Part shown: positions 7,027 to 14,937 of the stretch, in pieces | How positions within the stretch are numbered: position 1 is the first letter of the stretch | Layout of the letters: each line of letters starts with the position of its first letter | Source of the DNA: Acidobacteriota bacterium | GTDB taxonomy: Bacteria > Acidobacteriota > Terriglobia > Bryobacterales > Bryobacteraceae | Assembly: GCA_023436715.1 (NCBI GenBank) | Contig: JAEZIJ010000218.1 | Location: 1 to 21,425 of the forward strand | Reading direction: 5' to 3' | DNA: 21,425 nucleotides | Program-made: the position numbers and the translations under genes | The notes under the pieces: generated by a model | Told to the model about the DNA's origin: nothing | What the model saw: only the letters and a program-made list of their open reading frames with translations | Databases searched by the model: none

Positions 7027-8089
7027 TCTGCGACCGGCCCTGGTCGAGGGTAGCCCTCGCTCCGCGAAGCGCGCCCTCGGCCTCCTCGATCTCGCCGCGG
7101 ATGCGGCCCCCGGTGAAAACCGGGAAAAGGATAGAACCTTGAATCCTGTAAGTGTTCACGTTGTGGGCCGGCGTGAACCCGCTTTGGCCGTCATCGACCC
7201 CCGCTGCCACAGTTGGCAACCTGGTGGCTTTGATGGACTGTACTCGCAACTCGGCGGCCTTTACGTCCGCTAGTGCAGCGCGATAGTCCGCTCGCGAGGC
7301 GAAAGCAGAATTGATCGCCGATTCGCGGTCCGGGGGCGCAGCCGAACCGTATGCTGCGTTGTCCGAGACATCGAAATTCGCCGTGATACGCGCTTGCAGG
7401 ACGTTGGCGAGGCTAAGCTTCGCCGCGATATAGGCTTGTTCGGCCTCCTGCCGCTGCTGCTCGAGCGTGTTCACCTGTTGCGTCGCCCGAATTACGTCCA
7501 GTTGAGAAGCCACGCCTAATTTGGCGCGGTCACTGGCCACCTGGTAGAGTTCTTCCGCGAGCTTTCTCTGGTCCGTCAGTGTATCCCGGGTTGTCTTGGC
7601 CCTCAGCGCACTCAAGTAAGTTCCGACAACATCCAAGGTCACGATTTCCCGCGCATTGTTGACAAGCAAGCGGGAAGAATCCTGTGCCCAGCGAAAACTC
7701 TGCTGAGACCGCAAAGCAGCGAGGTTCAGTAAGTCCTGGCGAAGAAAGGCGCGGGCGTCCATCGACGCGAAAGGCCCGATCTTCCCCTGCGCGGAGGGGA
7801 TCTCGAGCCCTAACCCGACGAGATTGATCGTTAACCAGGCCTGACGGGCAAACACGTCCACACGGGGCAGCAGCGCACTCCGGGCCTGCAGATATTGCCC
7901 GGAGGTCCGTTCAAGGTTGGACTGCGCCGTCCGGAGCGCGATGCTGTTGGAAAGAGCGATACGGAGAGCTTCGGCGAGACTGAGTTCGGGCGGCAAGCTT
8001 GGCTGGTTCGCCGACTGTGCAAGTGCAAAAGGCGCGAGGGCGAGCAGCAACGAGATTCCGATTATCTGGTGAAAACGATGAAGCCCCAC
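6965..8089 (-). pseudogene. TolC-like outer membrane efflux protein, main N-terminal part
   Basis: This is an outer-membrane channel of the TolC/OEP family and the first gene of the export locus. A signal peptide (ISLLLALAPFALAQS) precedes two OEP repeats, with motifs LSLAEALRIALSNS, LASRADYRAAL-like FASRADYRAALADVKAAELR, and LFPVFTGGRIRGEIEEAE. The frame is correct up to IETDVLTA (about 7004), then reads IVTPAFYSGHCG and stops at 6965, while the expected C-terminus continues in the next frame (6829-7001). About 25-30 residues appear deleted. I place the start at GTG 8089 (VGLHRFHQIIG), just before the signal peptide. The open frame reaches 8173, but the extra N-terminus resembles no leader. 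No strong ribosome site is visible. Confidence 0.82.
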
Positions 8090-8268
8090 TTTGCCGGCGG
8101 TGCACTGACAGGTTTCCGCTAGGCCATGGACAATTGCACATGAGACCTCGCCAAGCGCATCGGAGCCCCTCAACTCTTGCCTTTATCGTATCAGACAGGG
8201 TGTACAACGACTTCAGAGAGCGATCAGCCCAGCTAAAATAGAAGTGTTCCGCTCAGCAACGGTCTCCA

Positions 8269-9024
8269 ATGTCGCCGAATACCTGCAAGGTGGGGTTCGC
8301 CATTGTTGTCGCGTTGTGGTCCTTTTACGCTCTTGGCTTCGCGAGAGGTGACGCAGTTCGATTCGTTCAGCCCGCCAGGCCGTTGCTCCAGGTGGCGGGC
8401 GATCACGGGCGGATTCGGGAGGAGCTTTGCCAGTTGCTGGGCACAGCGGATTGCAGTTGGCGGCTCATCTACGAGGCGAGAGGCCGCACGATTGTGGCCG
8501 ACCTCAACGGTATCGACACTTCCCGGAACGAAGGCGCGCTCCTTCTTACTCAACTTGCGAGTAGCCGCAGAGTCTACAATCTGACTTTCGGCGACCAGTA
8601 CCTTACTGCCGCCGGGCAGGAGTCTTTGGCCGGTGAGGCAATCGTGAACAACTCCAACAGCTTCGACCCGCCACGGTTTCAGTACGATAAACCCGCCTCC
8701 GTCCGCCCGCCGGCCGGAGTGGACTCATTGGTAGCCATCGATCCCGCCAAGGCGAGGTACATCGATTCGGAAGGACGTGCGGTGCCGCTTTCGATGATCG
8801 TTTTTCACGAGCTTGCCGAGGCGTACGCGAAGGTCGATCTCGGCAAGCCGTACATTGATTTCGAAGTCGGGTCTATTGTGAAAGGATCGATCGTGGAGAC
8901 GCCGGTCGATTTCCAGCGGGGCGCGCACAATGACGCGGTTCAGCGGGAAATCGTCCTGCGAAAGCAGAGGCCCGCTCTGGAATCCGCCGGACGCGCCGGC
9001 GACATGCTGACCAGGAAACCATAG
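8269..9024 (+). CDS. Secreted M91-like putative metallopeptidase with HELAE motif
   Basis: This 251-residue protein has an N-terminal hydrophobic segment (FAIVVALWSFYALGFARG, about 10-27), probably a signal peptide. The C-terminal half shows a motif order like M91/NleD-type effector proteases: MIVFHELAEAY (H180, E181, E184), then RGAHNDAVQREIVLRKQRP (218-234). In M91 members I would expect HExxH; here the fifth position is E184, not His. Metal binding through HExxE is conceivable but not shown. The stop is followed 20 nt later by the ATG of the next secreted gene, so the two are probably co-transcribed. No clear ribosome site precedes ATG 8269. The family assignment is by motif only. Confidence 0.75.
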   Translation: MSPNTCKVGFAIVVALWSFYALGFARGDAVRFVQPARPLLQVAGDHGRIREELCQLLGTADCSWRLIYEARGRTIVADLNGIDTSRNEGALLLTQLASSRRVYNLTFGDQYLTAAGQESLAGEAIVNNSNSFDPPRFQYDKPASVRPPAGVDSLVAIDPAKARYIDSEGRAVPLSMIVFHELAEAYAKVDLGKPYIDFEVGSIVKGSIVETPVDFQRGAHNDAVQREIVLRKQRPALESAGRAGDMLTRKP

Positions 9025-9044
9025 CTATAGACTGGGAGATGCGC

Positions 9045-9461
9045 ATGACGTTGCGAATGGGGCTGACGTTGTTCATCGCTGCCGCTTTTCTGTCCCAGGG
9101 GCAGGAGCGTTTCACGGCGGGCGAGTTAAAGGGCTTCACGAAATCGCCGACCGAGCACATCATCGAGAAACTGGAGGAAACACTCGTCGTGCGGCTCGTC
9201 GAAGGCAGTGTAGGCTCGAAGTCGCTCGACAAGCCGCTCGAGGGAGTACTGATCGAAATTCGCGGTCCAGGGGCAACGGAGACGTTTCGAAGCGCACGCA
9301 GCGACCGGCGGGGGCGTTTCCGGTTCCGGCAGATTCCCGACGGCGATTACACGATCAAGGCGACGATGAACGGTTTCCGCTCGGTCGTTGGAGCCATTTC
9401 CGTTCGACGGTCCGCGAAAGAGCACAAACGCTTGCGGATCGACATGCTACACGGAGTCTGA
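9045..9461 (+). CDS. Small secreted protein with carboxypeptidase-regulatory (Ig-like) domain
   Basis: This 138-residue protein has an N-terminal signal (LFIAAAFLSQGQ) and one transthyretin/CarboxypepD_reg-like beta-sandwich. The diagnostic order is PLEGVLIEIRGPG, then SARSDRRGRFRFRQIPDGDY and TIKATMNGF. Such domains occur as small stand-alone secreted proteins and as N-domains of Oar-like receptors in Acidobacteriota. The start is decided by GGGAG at 9034-9038, 6 nt from ATG 9045; the in-frame ATG at 9039 directly abuts that site and is less likely. It lies 20 nt after the M91-like gene and ends 5 nt from the convergent M48-like gene. The binding partner is unknown. Confidence 0.78.
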   Translation: MTLRMGLTLFIAAAFLSQGQERFTAGELKGFTKSPTEHIIEKLEETLVVRLVEGSVGSKSLDKPLEGVLIEIRGPGATETFRSARSDRRGRFRFRQIPDGDYTIKATMNGFRSVVGAISVRRSAKEHKRLRIDMLHGV

Positions 9462-9466
9462 TGTCA

Positions 9467-10234
9467 TCATTTGCGCCGAAGCGTAGGCGGCCGGTCGTCC
9501 TTCGGCCGATCTGTGGTGGCCCGGACGGCCGCCTGAATCGCCCGGAAGTCCCCGGTTGACGGTCGCGACGCCTTGGGCAAAGATTGCAGGATTTCATCCA
9601 TCCTGGCCAGTCGCAGTTCGCGTGGCGGCAATGGTGACTTATCCCGGTCTGGCGCCTGGGCACGTTCAACGTAGCCCCGAAGGGCGGTGGCATCGTATCC
9701 TGCTCGGGCAAGAAGTCCAAGCGCAAATCGATCCGCCTCCAGTTCACGCGCGCGCTGGTCTTTGAGGAACGCCACCGGCGTCAGTGGTGAAGGCCGCTGG
9801 GAATCGACGTGGCAGTCAGCAAAGACGAGGGGGATGCTGGCCACGTTCGAAACCGTCCGCAATCCGCGGTGCAAAACGACGTGAGCAATCGAGTGCGCAA
9901 TCATGCCTGCAAACTCGGCCTCGTCTTCGGCAGCAAGGAAGAAACGAGCGGGCACGAGCACGAGTCCACCGGGCAAGGACATTGGCTCTACCGCATCGCT
10001 CGAAACCACGACCTCAAAACTGTAGCCGACCGCGGTTTCCCCGAGATGCGTTACAAGATCGGCGCCGATGCGGTTGGCGTACTGCTCAACCGCCTTATTA
10101 CCCAGCGGCGGAGATGACCGCCTGATCTCGGACGCCAATTCCTGTCCCAGCGCGCGTTCCTTTTCTACGTCGTAAACGCTCGCAGGCTGCTGAGCCAGTA
10201 ACGCAAGGACCAGTGCGACCGGTGAGATAGTCAT
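9467..10234 (-). CDS. M48-like protein with HSIAH in place of HExxH (probable pseudoprotease)
   Basis: This 255-residue protein has a short hydrophobic N-terminus (ISPVALVLALLAQ), so it is probably exported. It follows the BepA/YggG-like M48 layout: EKERALGQELASEIRR, the PGGLVLVPARFFLAAEDEAEFA segment, MIAHSIAHVVLHRG (111-124), and RARELEADRFALGLLARAGY (161-180). In active M48 enzymes the metal site is HExxH plus the Glu of ExEAD. H114, H118 and E164 are present, but the catalytic base is S115. It therefore likely keeps metal binding or the fold and loses hydrolysis. The start is supported by GGGAGG at 10242-10247, 7 nt upstream. It is convergent with the small secreted gene and faces away from the beta-helix gene by 63 nt. 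Confidence 0.85.
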   Translation of the reverse strand: MTISPVALVLALLAQQPASVYDVEKERALGQELASEIRRSSPPLGNKAVEQYANRIGADLVTHLGETAVGYSFEVVVSSDAVEPMSLPGGLVLVPARFFLAAEDEAEFAGMIAHSIAHVVLHRGLRTVSNVASIPLVFADCHVDSQRPSPLTPVAFLKDQRARELEADRFALGLLARAGYDATALRGYVERAQAPDRDKSPLPPRELRLARMDEILQSLPKASRPSTGDFRAIQAAVRATTDRPKDDRPPTLRRK

Positions 10235-10297
10235 CTGTCAGCCTCCCAGACACAGACGTGCAGGAGCGGGAACCAGTTTCAGGAGATCCGGACACAA

Positions 10298-13201
10298 CTA
10301 ACGGCCGCCGAGTGTCGCACGAATCGCATACAACGAAGTCCGCGCGGCGATGAACAGGGTCCGTTTGTCCTTTCCTCCGAGGATCAAGCCGCTCGGCCGC
10401 TCCGGAACCTCGATGGTCCGGAGCAGACGGCCCGAAGGATCGTACACGAATATGTTCCCGGCGGCGATGTACACGTTGCCCTGTGCGTCAGATACAACGC
10501 CCGCCCCGCCCCGTTCGGCAAAGAGTGTGGGCTCGGAGAGCGTGCCGTCCGGGCCGACCTTGAAGGCGTAGGTCTTCTGCTCGGGTTCGTTGCAGACGTA
10601 GAAGGGACGGCCCGGAGTCGCCGGCGCAAGCCCGAAGGCGCGCAGCACGTCGGCCATCTTGGCGCCGTAATAGAGCACGCCTTCCGTGAAGTCGCTCGCG
10701 GCCGGCACAAACGTGCTTCCGTCCGGGGAGACAAAGTGTGCGGCCTTGCGCTCGGTACTGTTTTCAATGAAATCCCGCTCGTTCCGGTAGCGGTTCACCG
10801 GCAGCAGAGGAATCATGCCGGGACGAGGCGCCGCCGCCTGCGGTTCGATGACCGTGATCTCGTGTTCCGGGGCTCCGGGACGAAATGCATACACCATGCC
10901 CTTCCCGGCGGAGGACACAACGATCAGGTTGCCGGCCTTATCGAAGGCGAGTTGGACGGGGTCGAGCGGGTTGTCGCGCACTAATGCGAGTTCACGGTTC
11001 TCAACCGACCAGCGATAAATCGACTGCCGGCGCGGATCGGTGAAATAGACGTCGCCCGCCGCATCGACGGCAAGGCCCGCAATGTTGTAGAAGCCGCCGG
11101 CCAGCTTCTCGACCTTCGCGCCTGGCGAGGCCGGAACGCCGGCGGGTCGCGCTGAGTTGCCCGGGATCGTCAAGACCGCGAACTCGTTTTCGCGGATCCG
11201 TGTTTCGCCGGTCTGGTCGAATATCGTGCTGTCAAAGGGTGCCCGGCTGTCAGTGTAAGAGTGCACGTTCCGGAACCGGATGTCGCGCGACCCGGTGATC
11301 TTCACGGCGTAAGGGAACGGCACGAAGCTGCTCACGACCCGGTACAGGAAAGTATTGGCAAGCGTGATATTTGAGCAGCGGTCGATTTCGAGCGGAAGGG
11401 CTTCGGCACTCTCGCCGCGTTCCTCCTCGAACTGCAACGCGTACAGCCGCCAGTTGGAGACATTCCGCAGCTTGACTTCGTAGCGAACGTGGTGCTCGAT
11501 TGACATCTGGTACACCCTGCCTGCCGTTGAAGTGTCGGAGATATACATGCCCGCTTGCGCAAAGGTGTTCGGCGTCCAGATGTCCTTGAAAGTGCCGCCA
11601 CCGCCGTTGGTGATCCACAGGCTGTAGTATTGGCCGTCCCAGCGGCGATTCAGATCCGGGTCCGCGGTGTGCGTGTTGTTGTAAACCTCCTCGCGCGATC
11701 CGTCAGGCTTGTTCGTGCCGTGGCCTCCCAGGAAGCGCACGTCGTTCATCATCGAGTTCTCGCCGGCCATCCACTTTGCGGCGACCGCGCGGCTGTTCGT
11801 TCCGCCGGTGTAGAGTCCGATGCCGGTCACGATATTGGTTCCGCCGCGCGGGGTTTCGAGGAGAGCCTTCGGCGCACCCGGACCCTGGAAGGCGGGAGTC
11901 GATTCCGGCAGGTCGATGACGGTGCCGGCTGGATGCAGCCCGATCAGCACCGTCTCCGGCCGCAACAGCAGCGTATCCGTGACACGGTAGCGGCCCAGAG
12001 GGAAATACAACGTGCGGTGGCGCGCGATGGCGGCCTGTAATGCTGCGGTGTCATCCGTGGTGCCGTCGCCTTTGACGCCGAGCGAACACACGTTCACCCA
12101 GGTGTCGCGCGCCGGCAGGTCGGGAATGTCCGATCGCGCCATCACCGGCTCAGCGGCCGTGGGCGCCGCCTCGAACGTAGTCGTGATCTCGCCCCCGGTG
12201 CTGCCTGCGAGATGCAAGCCATGGGAGAACTGCCGGACCACGTATGCCTGCGCGCGGCCCGCAACGTTCTTTCCGGTCTCGCGAAAAGCGGCCAGCAGAG
12301 GCACACGCCGGCAAGCTACATCTTCCAGGTTGATCTGGGTGCGCGCGTTCTTCTCATTGCCGATGACCAGGGCCGGACCGGAGATGTCTTCGAACATGCA
12401 GTCTTTGAGCCAAAGCTCCTCGGCGGATTCCGGGTCGATGGCAACCGCTGTCGGGACCGCCCTGAAGCGGTTGCGGACAAGCGTTAGTCCCGCTTCACGG
12501 GTCTTAATGGCCGCCACGCGCTGACCCTGGAAAGTGGAATCGATCAGCAGGTACTGCCAGCTCGGGGCGGTTTTCACGGTCATGATGCCGTAATCGCCGC
12601 CGAAGAAGTGCAGGTCCTCGCCTTCGTTGCCGATGTCTTCGAGTGCCGCCTTTCCCGAGCCCACGCGGAAATCCATATGGGCGAGATAGCAGTGCTGCGC
12701 GATGTGGAAGCGGACCGCGACCGCGGCCGGGTTACCGTCCCGGATTTCCATGTCGATGTTGCTCATCGCGCTATAGAAGGTGCCCGGGTTGCCGTCTCGG
12801 ACGGGCTGGCCGGGGTTGCGTGGCCGCCCGCCGGAGAAGTACACCATGTACTTGCCCGAGCCCTGCTGAAATCCTGGCGTGTTTTCGCCCAGGAGAAGCA
12901 CTGGCCTGCGCTTGCCGTAGCCGATGAGCCGGATGCCAGGCCAAACGTAGACGGTCTTGCCCAGGCGGTAAGTTCCCTCAGGAATGAAAACGATGCCGGT
13001 GCGCGTGGTTTCCTGAACGCGATCGATGGCCTGCTGCAAGGCATCGGAGTCGTCGTTGACTCCGTCAGCCCGCACCGCAAACCGGTCCGGAGTGAGGTAG
13101 ACAGCCTTTGAATCCTCCAGGCGCACTGTGTAGTAAGATGCGGCCCACGCGGGCAGCACGGTCATGAGCGCCGCAAGGGCGGTAGTCAAGTAGTTCGGCA
13201 T
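10298..13201 (-). CDS. Secreted double beta-helix (pectate-lyase-3/GH55-like) protein with C-terminal SMP-30/NHL-like propeller
   Basis: This 967-residue exported protein has a signal peptide ending near AWA-AS (residue 21). The first pectate-lyase-superfamily beta-helix (about 38-350) opens with RADGVNDDSDALQQAI (44-59) and VFIPEGTYRLGKTVYVWPG. The second (about 367-685) opens with GVKGDGTTDDTAALQAAI (375-392) and YFPLGRYRVTDTLLL. Two tandem helices of this kind are the layout of GH55 beta-1,3-glucanases, but I cannot confirm the catalytic residues. Residues about 695-965 form a propeller with repeated DAAGDVYFTDP, DKAGNLIVVSS and DAQGNVYIAAGN strands, as in SMP-30/gluconolactonase or NHL proteins. 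The ATG has AGGA 6 nt upstream that overlaps the stop of the CRTAC gene. It is the last gene of the receptor operon. The substrate is probably a plant or microbial polysaccharide (inference). Confidence 0.85.
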   Translation of the reverse strand: MPNYLTTALAALMTVLPAWAASYYTVRLEDSKAVYLTPDRFAVRADGVNDDSDALQQAIDRVQETTRTGIVFIPEGTYRLGKTVYVWPGIRLIGYGKRRPVLLLGENTPGFQQGSGKYMVYFSGGRPRNPGQPVRDGNPGTFYSAMSNIDMEIRDGNPAAVAVRFHIAQHCYLAHMDFRVGSGKAALEDIGNEGEDLHFFGGDYGIMTVKTAPSWQYLLIDSTFQGQRVAAIKTREAGLTLVRNRFRAVPTAVAIDPESAEELWLKDCMFEDISGPALVIGNEKNARTQINLEDVACRRVPLLAAFRETGKNVAGRAQAYVVRQFSHGLHLAGSTGGEITTTFEAAPTAAEPVMARSDIPDLPARDTWVNVCSLGVKGDGTTDDTAALQAAIARHRTLYFPLGRYRVTDTLLLRPETVLIGLHPAGTVIDLPESTPAFQGPGAPKALLETPRGGTNIVTGIGLYTGGTNSRAVAAKWMAGENSMMNDVRFLGGHGTNKPDGSREEVYNNTHTADPDLNRRWDGQYYSLWITNGGGGTFKDIWTPNTFAQAGMYISDTSTAGRVYQMSIEHHVRYEVKLRNVSNWRLYALQFEEERGESAEALPLEIDRCSNITLANTFLYRVVSSFVPFPYAVKITGSRDIRFRNVHSYTDSRAPFDSTIFDQTGETRIRENEFAVLTIPGNSARPAGVPASPGAKVEKLAGGFYNIAGLAVDAAGDVYFTDPRRQSIYRWSVENRELALVRDNPLDPVQLAFDKAGNLIVVSSAGKGMVYAFRPGAPEHEITVIEPQAAAPRPGMIPLLPVNRYRNERDFIENSTERKAAHFVSPDGSTFVPAASDFTEGVLYYGAKMADVLRAFGLAPATPGRPFYVCNEPEQKTYAFKVGPDGTLSEPTLFAERGGAGVVSDAQGNVYIAAGNIFVYDPSGRLLRTIEVPERPSGLILGGKDKRTLFIAARTSLYAIRATLGGR

Positions 13202-13209
13202 TGTGTGTC

Positions 13210-14931
13210 CTAAGTTTCTTTTCGGGGTTCGCGGATCGTTAAGATCTGATCGGCCTTGACGCCCTTCAGCACTTGCCGGGCTCCGAGCGGCCAGCGGATC
13301 TCGAGGTCCGCGGCAGTGGCGTCTCCAAGGCCGAAGTGCAGCCGCGGATCGTTCGATGAGCAGTAACTCGATTGCGCAATCACTTCCTGCGCCTGCCGCT
13401 TATTGCCATACGAGCAGATGACGCGGGTGCCGATCGCGCTGCGGTTCGATTCCGTTCCAACGAGCTTCAGCTTGAGCCAGTGATTGCTTCCTTTGAGATC
13501 GTTACGCAAGAGCGACGGGGGCTCGTTCAGGTTGACGATCAGGACGTCAATGTCGCCGTCGTTGTCGAAATCGCCGAAAGCGCAACCCCGGCTGCAGTGC
13601 AGCTCGGTCATCGCCGGCCCCGCCTCGGCTACCAGTTCCTCGAGCCGGCAGCCGCCCAGGTTGCGAAACACGACGCGCGGCGTCTTCAGCGGGTACGCCG
13701 GGTTCTTCGCTTCAACTTCGGGATAGACGTTGCCGGTTACAAAGAAGATGTCGGGGTTGCCATCGTTATCGAGATCCACGATCCCGGCGCCCCAGTTCAC
13801 AAAGCGCGTCTCCACGCCCAGGCCGGACGCGAGTGTGCGATCTTCGAAGATCCCCGGGCCGCGGCTCACATACAGAACGTTGGTGTCATCGAGGAAGTGG
13901 GTCTTGAAGATATCCAGGCGGCCATCGAGGTTGATGTCGCCGATACCCACTCCCATGCCCGACTGCTCGATGCCGTCTTCGCTGAGCGAAACCCCGGCCT
14001 GAAGACCAACCTCCTCGAACGTGCCGTCATGCCGGTTCCGGAACAGAAGGCTCGCGCTCGTGTCGCAGGCCACGTAGATGTCGGGCCAGCCATCGTCGTC
14101 GAAATCCGCGCCAACCACTGTCAGGCCGTATCCCGGAGCCACTTTCGAGATACCTGCCTGGCGGGTGACGTCCGTAAACGTGCCATCCCCGTTGTTGTGA
14201 TAGAGCGAGTGATAGGAATATGGCAGGCCGCGCGGACCGCAATTGACCGGCACATCCAACCAGGTGCAGTTTGAATCGTGCCCTGGCTTGGGGGCGCGTT
14301 TGAGGTCGAAATCGAGGTAATTCGAGACGAACAGGTCCAGGTGGCCGTCGCGGTCGTAATCGAACCAGCAGCAGCCGGCGCCCCATCGCACCCGGTTCTC
14401 GATCAGCCCGGCCTTTTTGGTCACATCGGTGAACGTGCCGTCGCCGTTGTTCCGGTAAAGCATGTTCTGGCCGTAGGCGGTGATGAACAGGTCGTCGAAG
14501 CCGTCGTTGTTGTAGTCGCCCACGGTCACGGAGGTGGCCCAGTTCGTGCGCAGCAGCCCCGCCTTCTCGGTGACGTCGGTGAACGTGCCGTCGCGGTTGT
14601 TGCGATAAAGCCGGTTGCTGGCTCCTTCCGGAGCGCCGGAGACGCGGGACCCGCTGAGGACCAGCAGGTCCATCCACCCGTCGTTGTCGTAGTCGATGAA
14701 GGCGCACCCGCATCCCATCGTCTCGATGATGTAGTCCTTGTGATCCACGGGGCCGTAGATCGTGGGGTGGCGCAGCCCGGCCTGGGCGGCCACATCGACA
14801 AAATGGGCCAGAAAGGGGATTCCGGAGGGTTTGGATCTCGGCGCCGCGCGAACGCTGCGTGAAGACATACCCTGCCCGCGCAACAGCGGAGCGGCGAGGA
14901 GGCCCAAAAGCTGACGGCGGGAAATGTCCAT
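13210..14931 (-). CDS. CRTAC-type protein: FG-GAP/VCBS propeller with ASPIC/UnbV domain
   Basis: This 573-residue exported protein has an N-terminus DISRRQLLGLLAAPLL that resembles a Tat signal (S-R-R-x-L-L). Seven calcium-loop motifs of the integrin-like propeller are visible: DYDNDGWMD (80), DYNNDGFDD (139), DYDRDGHLD (191), DFDDDGWPD (276), DINLDGRLD (332), DLDNDGNPD (386) and DFDNDGDID (454). Three of the intervening turns carry N-GDGTFTDVT. Residues about 490-570 are the ASPIC/UnbV domain (SAIGTRVICSYGNKRQAQEV, LHFGLGDATAADLEIRWPLG). It lies 6 nt after the TPR gene and 8 nt before the beta-helix gene. Such proteins often accompany Oar receptors and TPR proteins in Acidobacteriota; their biochemical role is not settled. 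They may be surface adhesion or glycan-binding proteins. Confidence 0.92.
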   Translation of the reverse strand: MDISRRQLLGLLAAPLLRGQGMSSRSVRAAPRSKPSGIPFLAHFVDVAAQAGLRHPTIYGPVDHKDYIIETMGCGCAFIDYDNDGWMDLLVLSGSRVSGAPEGASNRLYRNNRDGTFTDVTEKAGLLRTNWATSVTVGDYNNDGFDDLFITAYGQNMLYRNNGDGTFTDVTKKAGLIENRVRWGAGCCWFDYDRDGHLDLFVSNYLDFDLKRAPKPGHDSNCTWLDVPVNCGPRGLPYSYHSLYHNNGDGTFTDVTRQAGISKVAPGYGLTVVGADFDDDGWPDIYVACDTSASLLFRNRHDGTFEEVGLQAGVSLSEDGIEQSGMGVGIGDINLDGRLDIFKTHFLDDTNVLYVSRGPGIFEDRTLASGLGVETRFVNWGAGIVDLDNDGNPDIFFVTGNVYPEVEAKNPAYPLKTPRVVFRNLGGCRLEELVAEAGPAMTELHCSRGCAFGDFDNDGDIDVLIVNLNEPPSLLRNDLKGSNHWLKLKLVGTESNRSAIGTRVICSYGNKRQAQEVIAQSSYCSSNDPRLHFGLGDATAADLEIRWPLGARQVLKGVKADQILTIREPRKET

Positions 14932-14937
14932 CGGCTG

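Noticed and set aside
13372..14274. Plus-strand open frame (300 codons) inside the CRTAC gene
   Set aside because: The repeated VVVEI/DVDVAVVVE pattern is the mirror of the DxDNDG repeats on the other strand.
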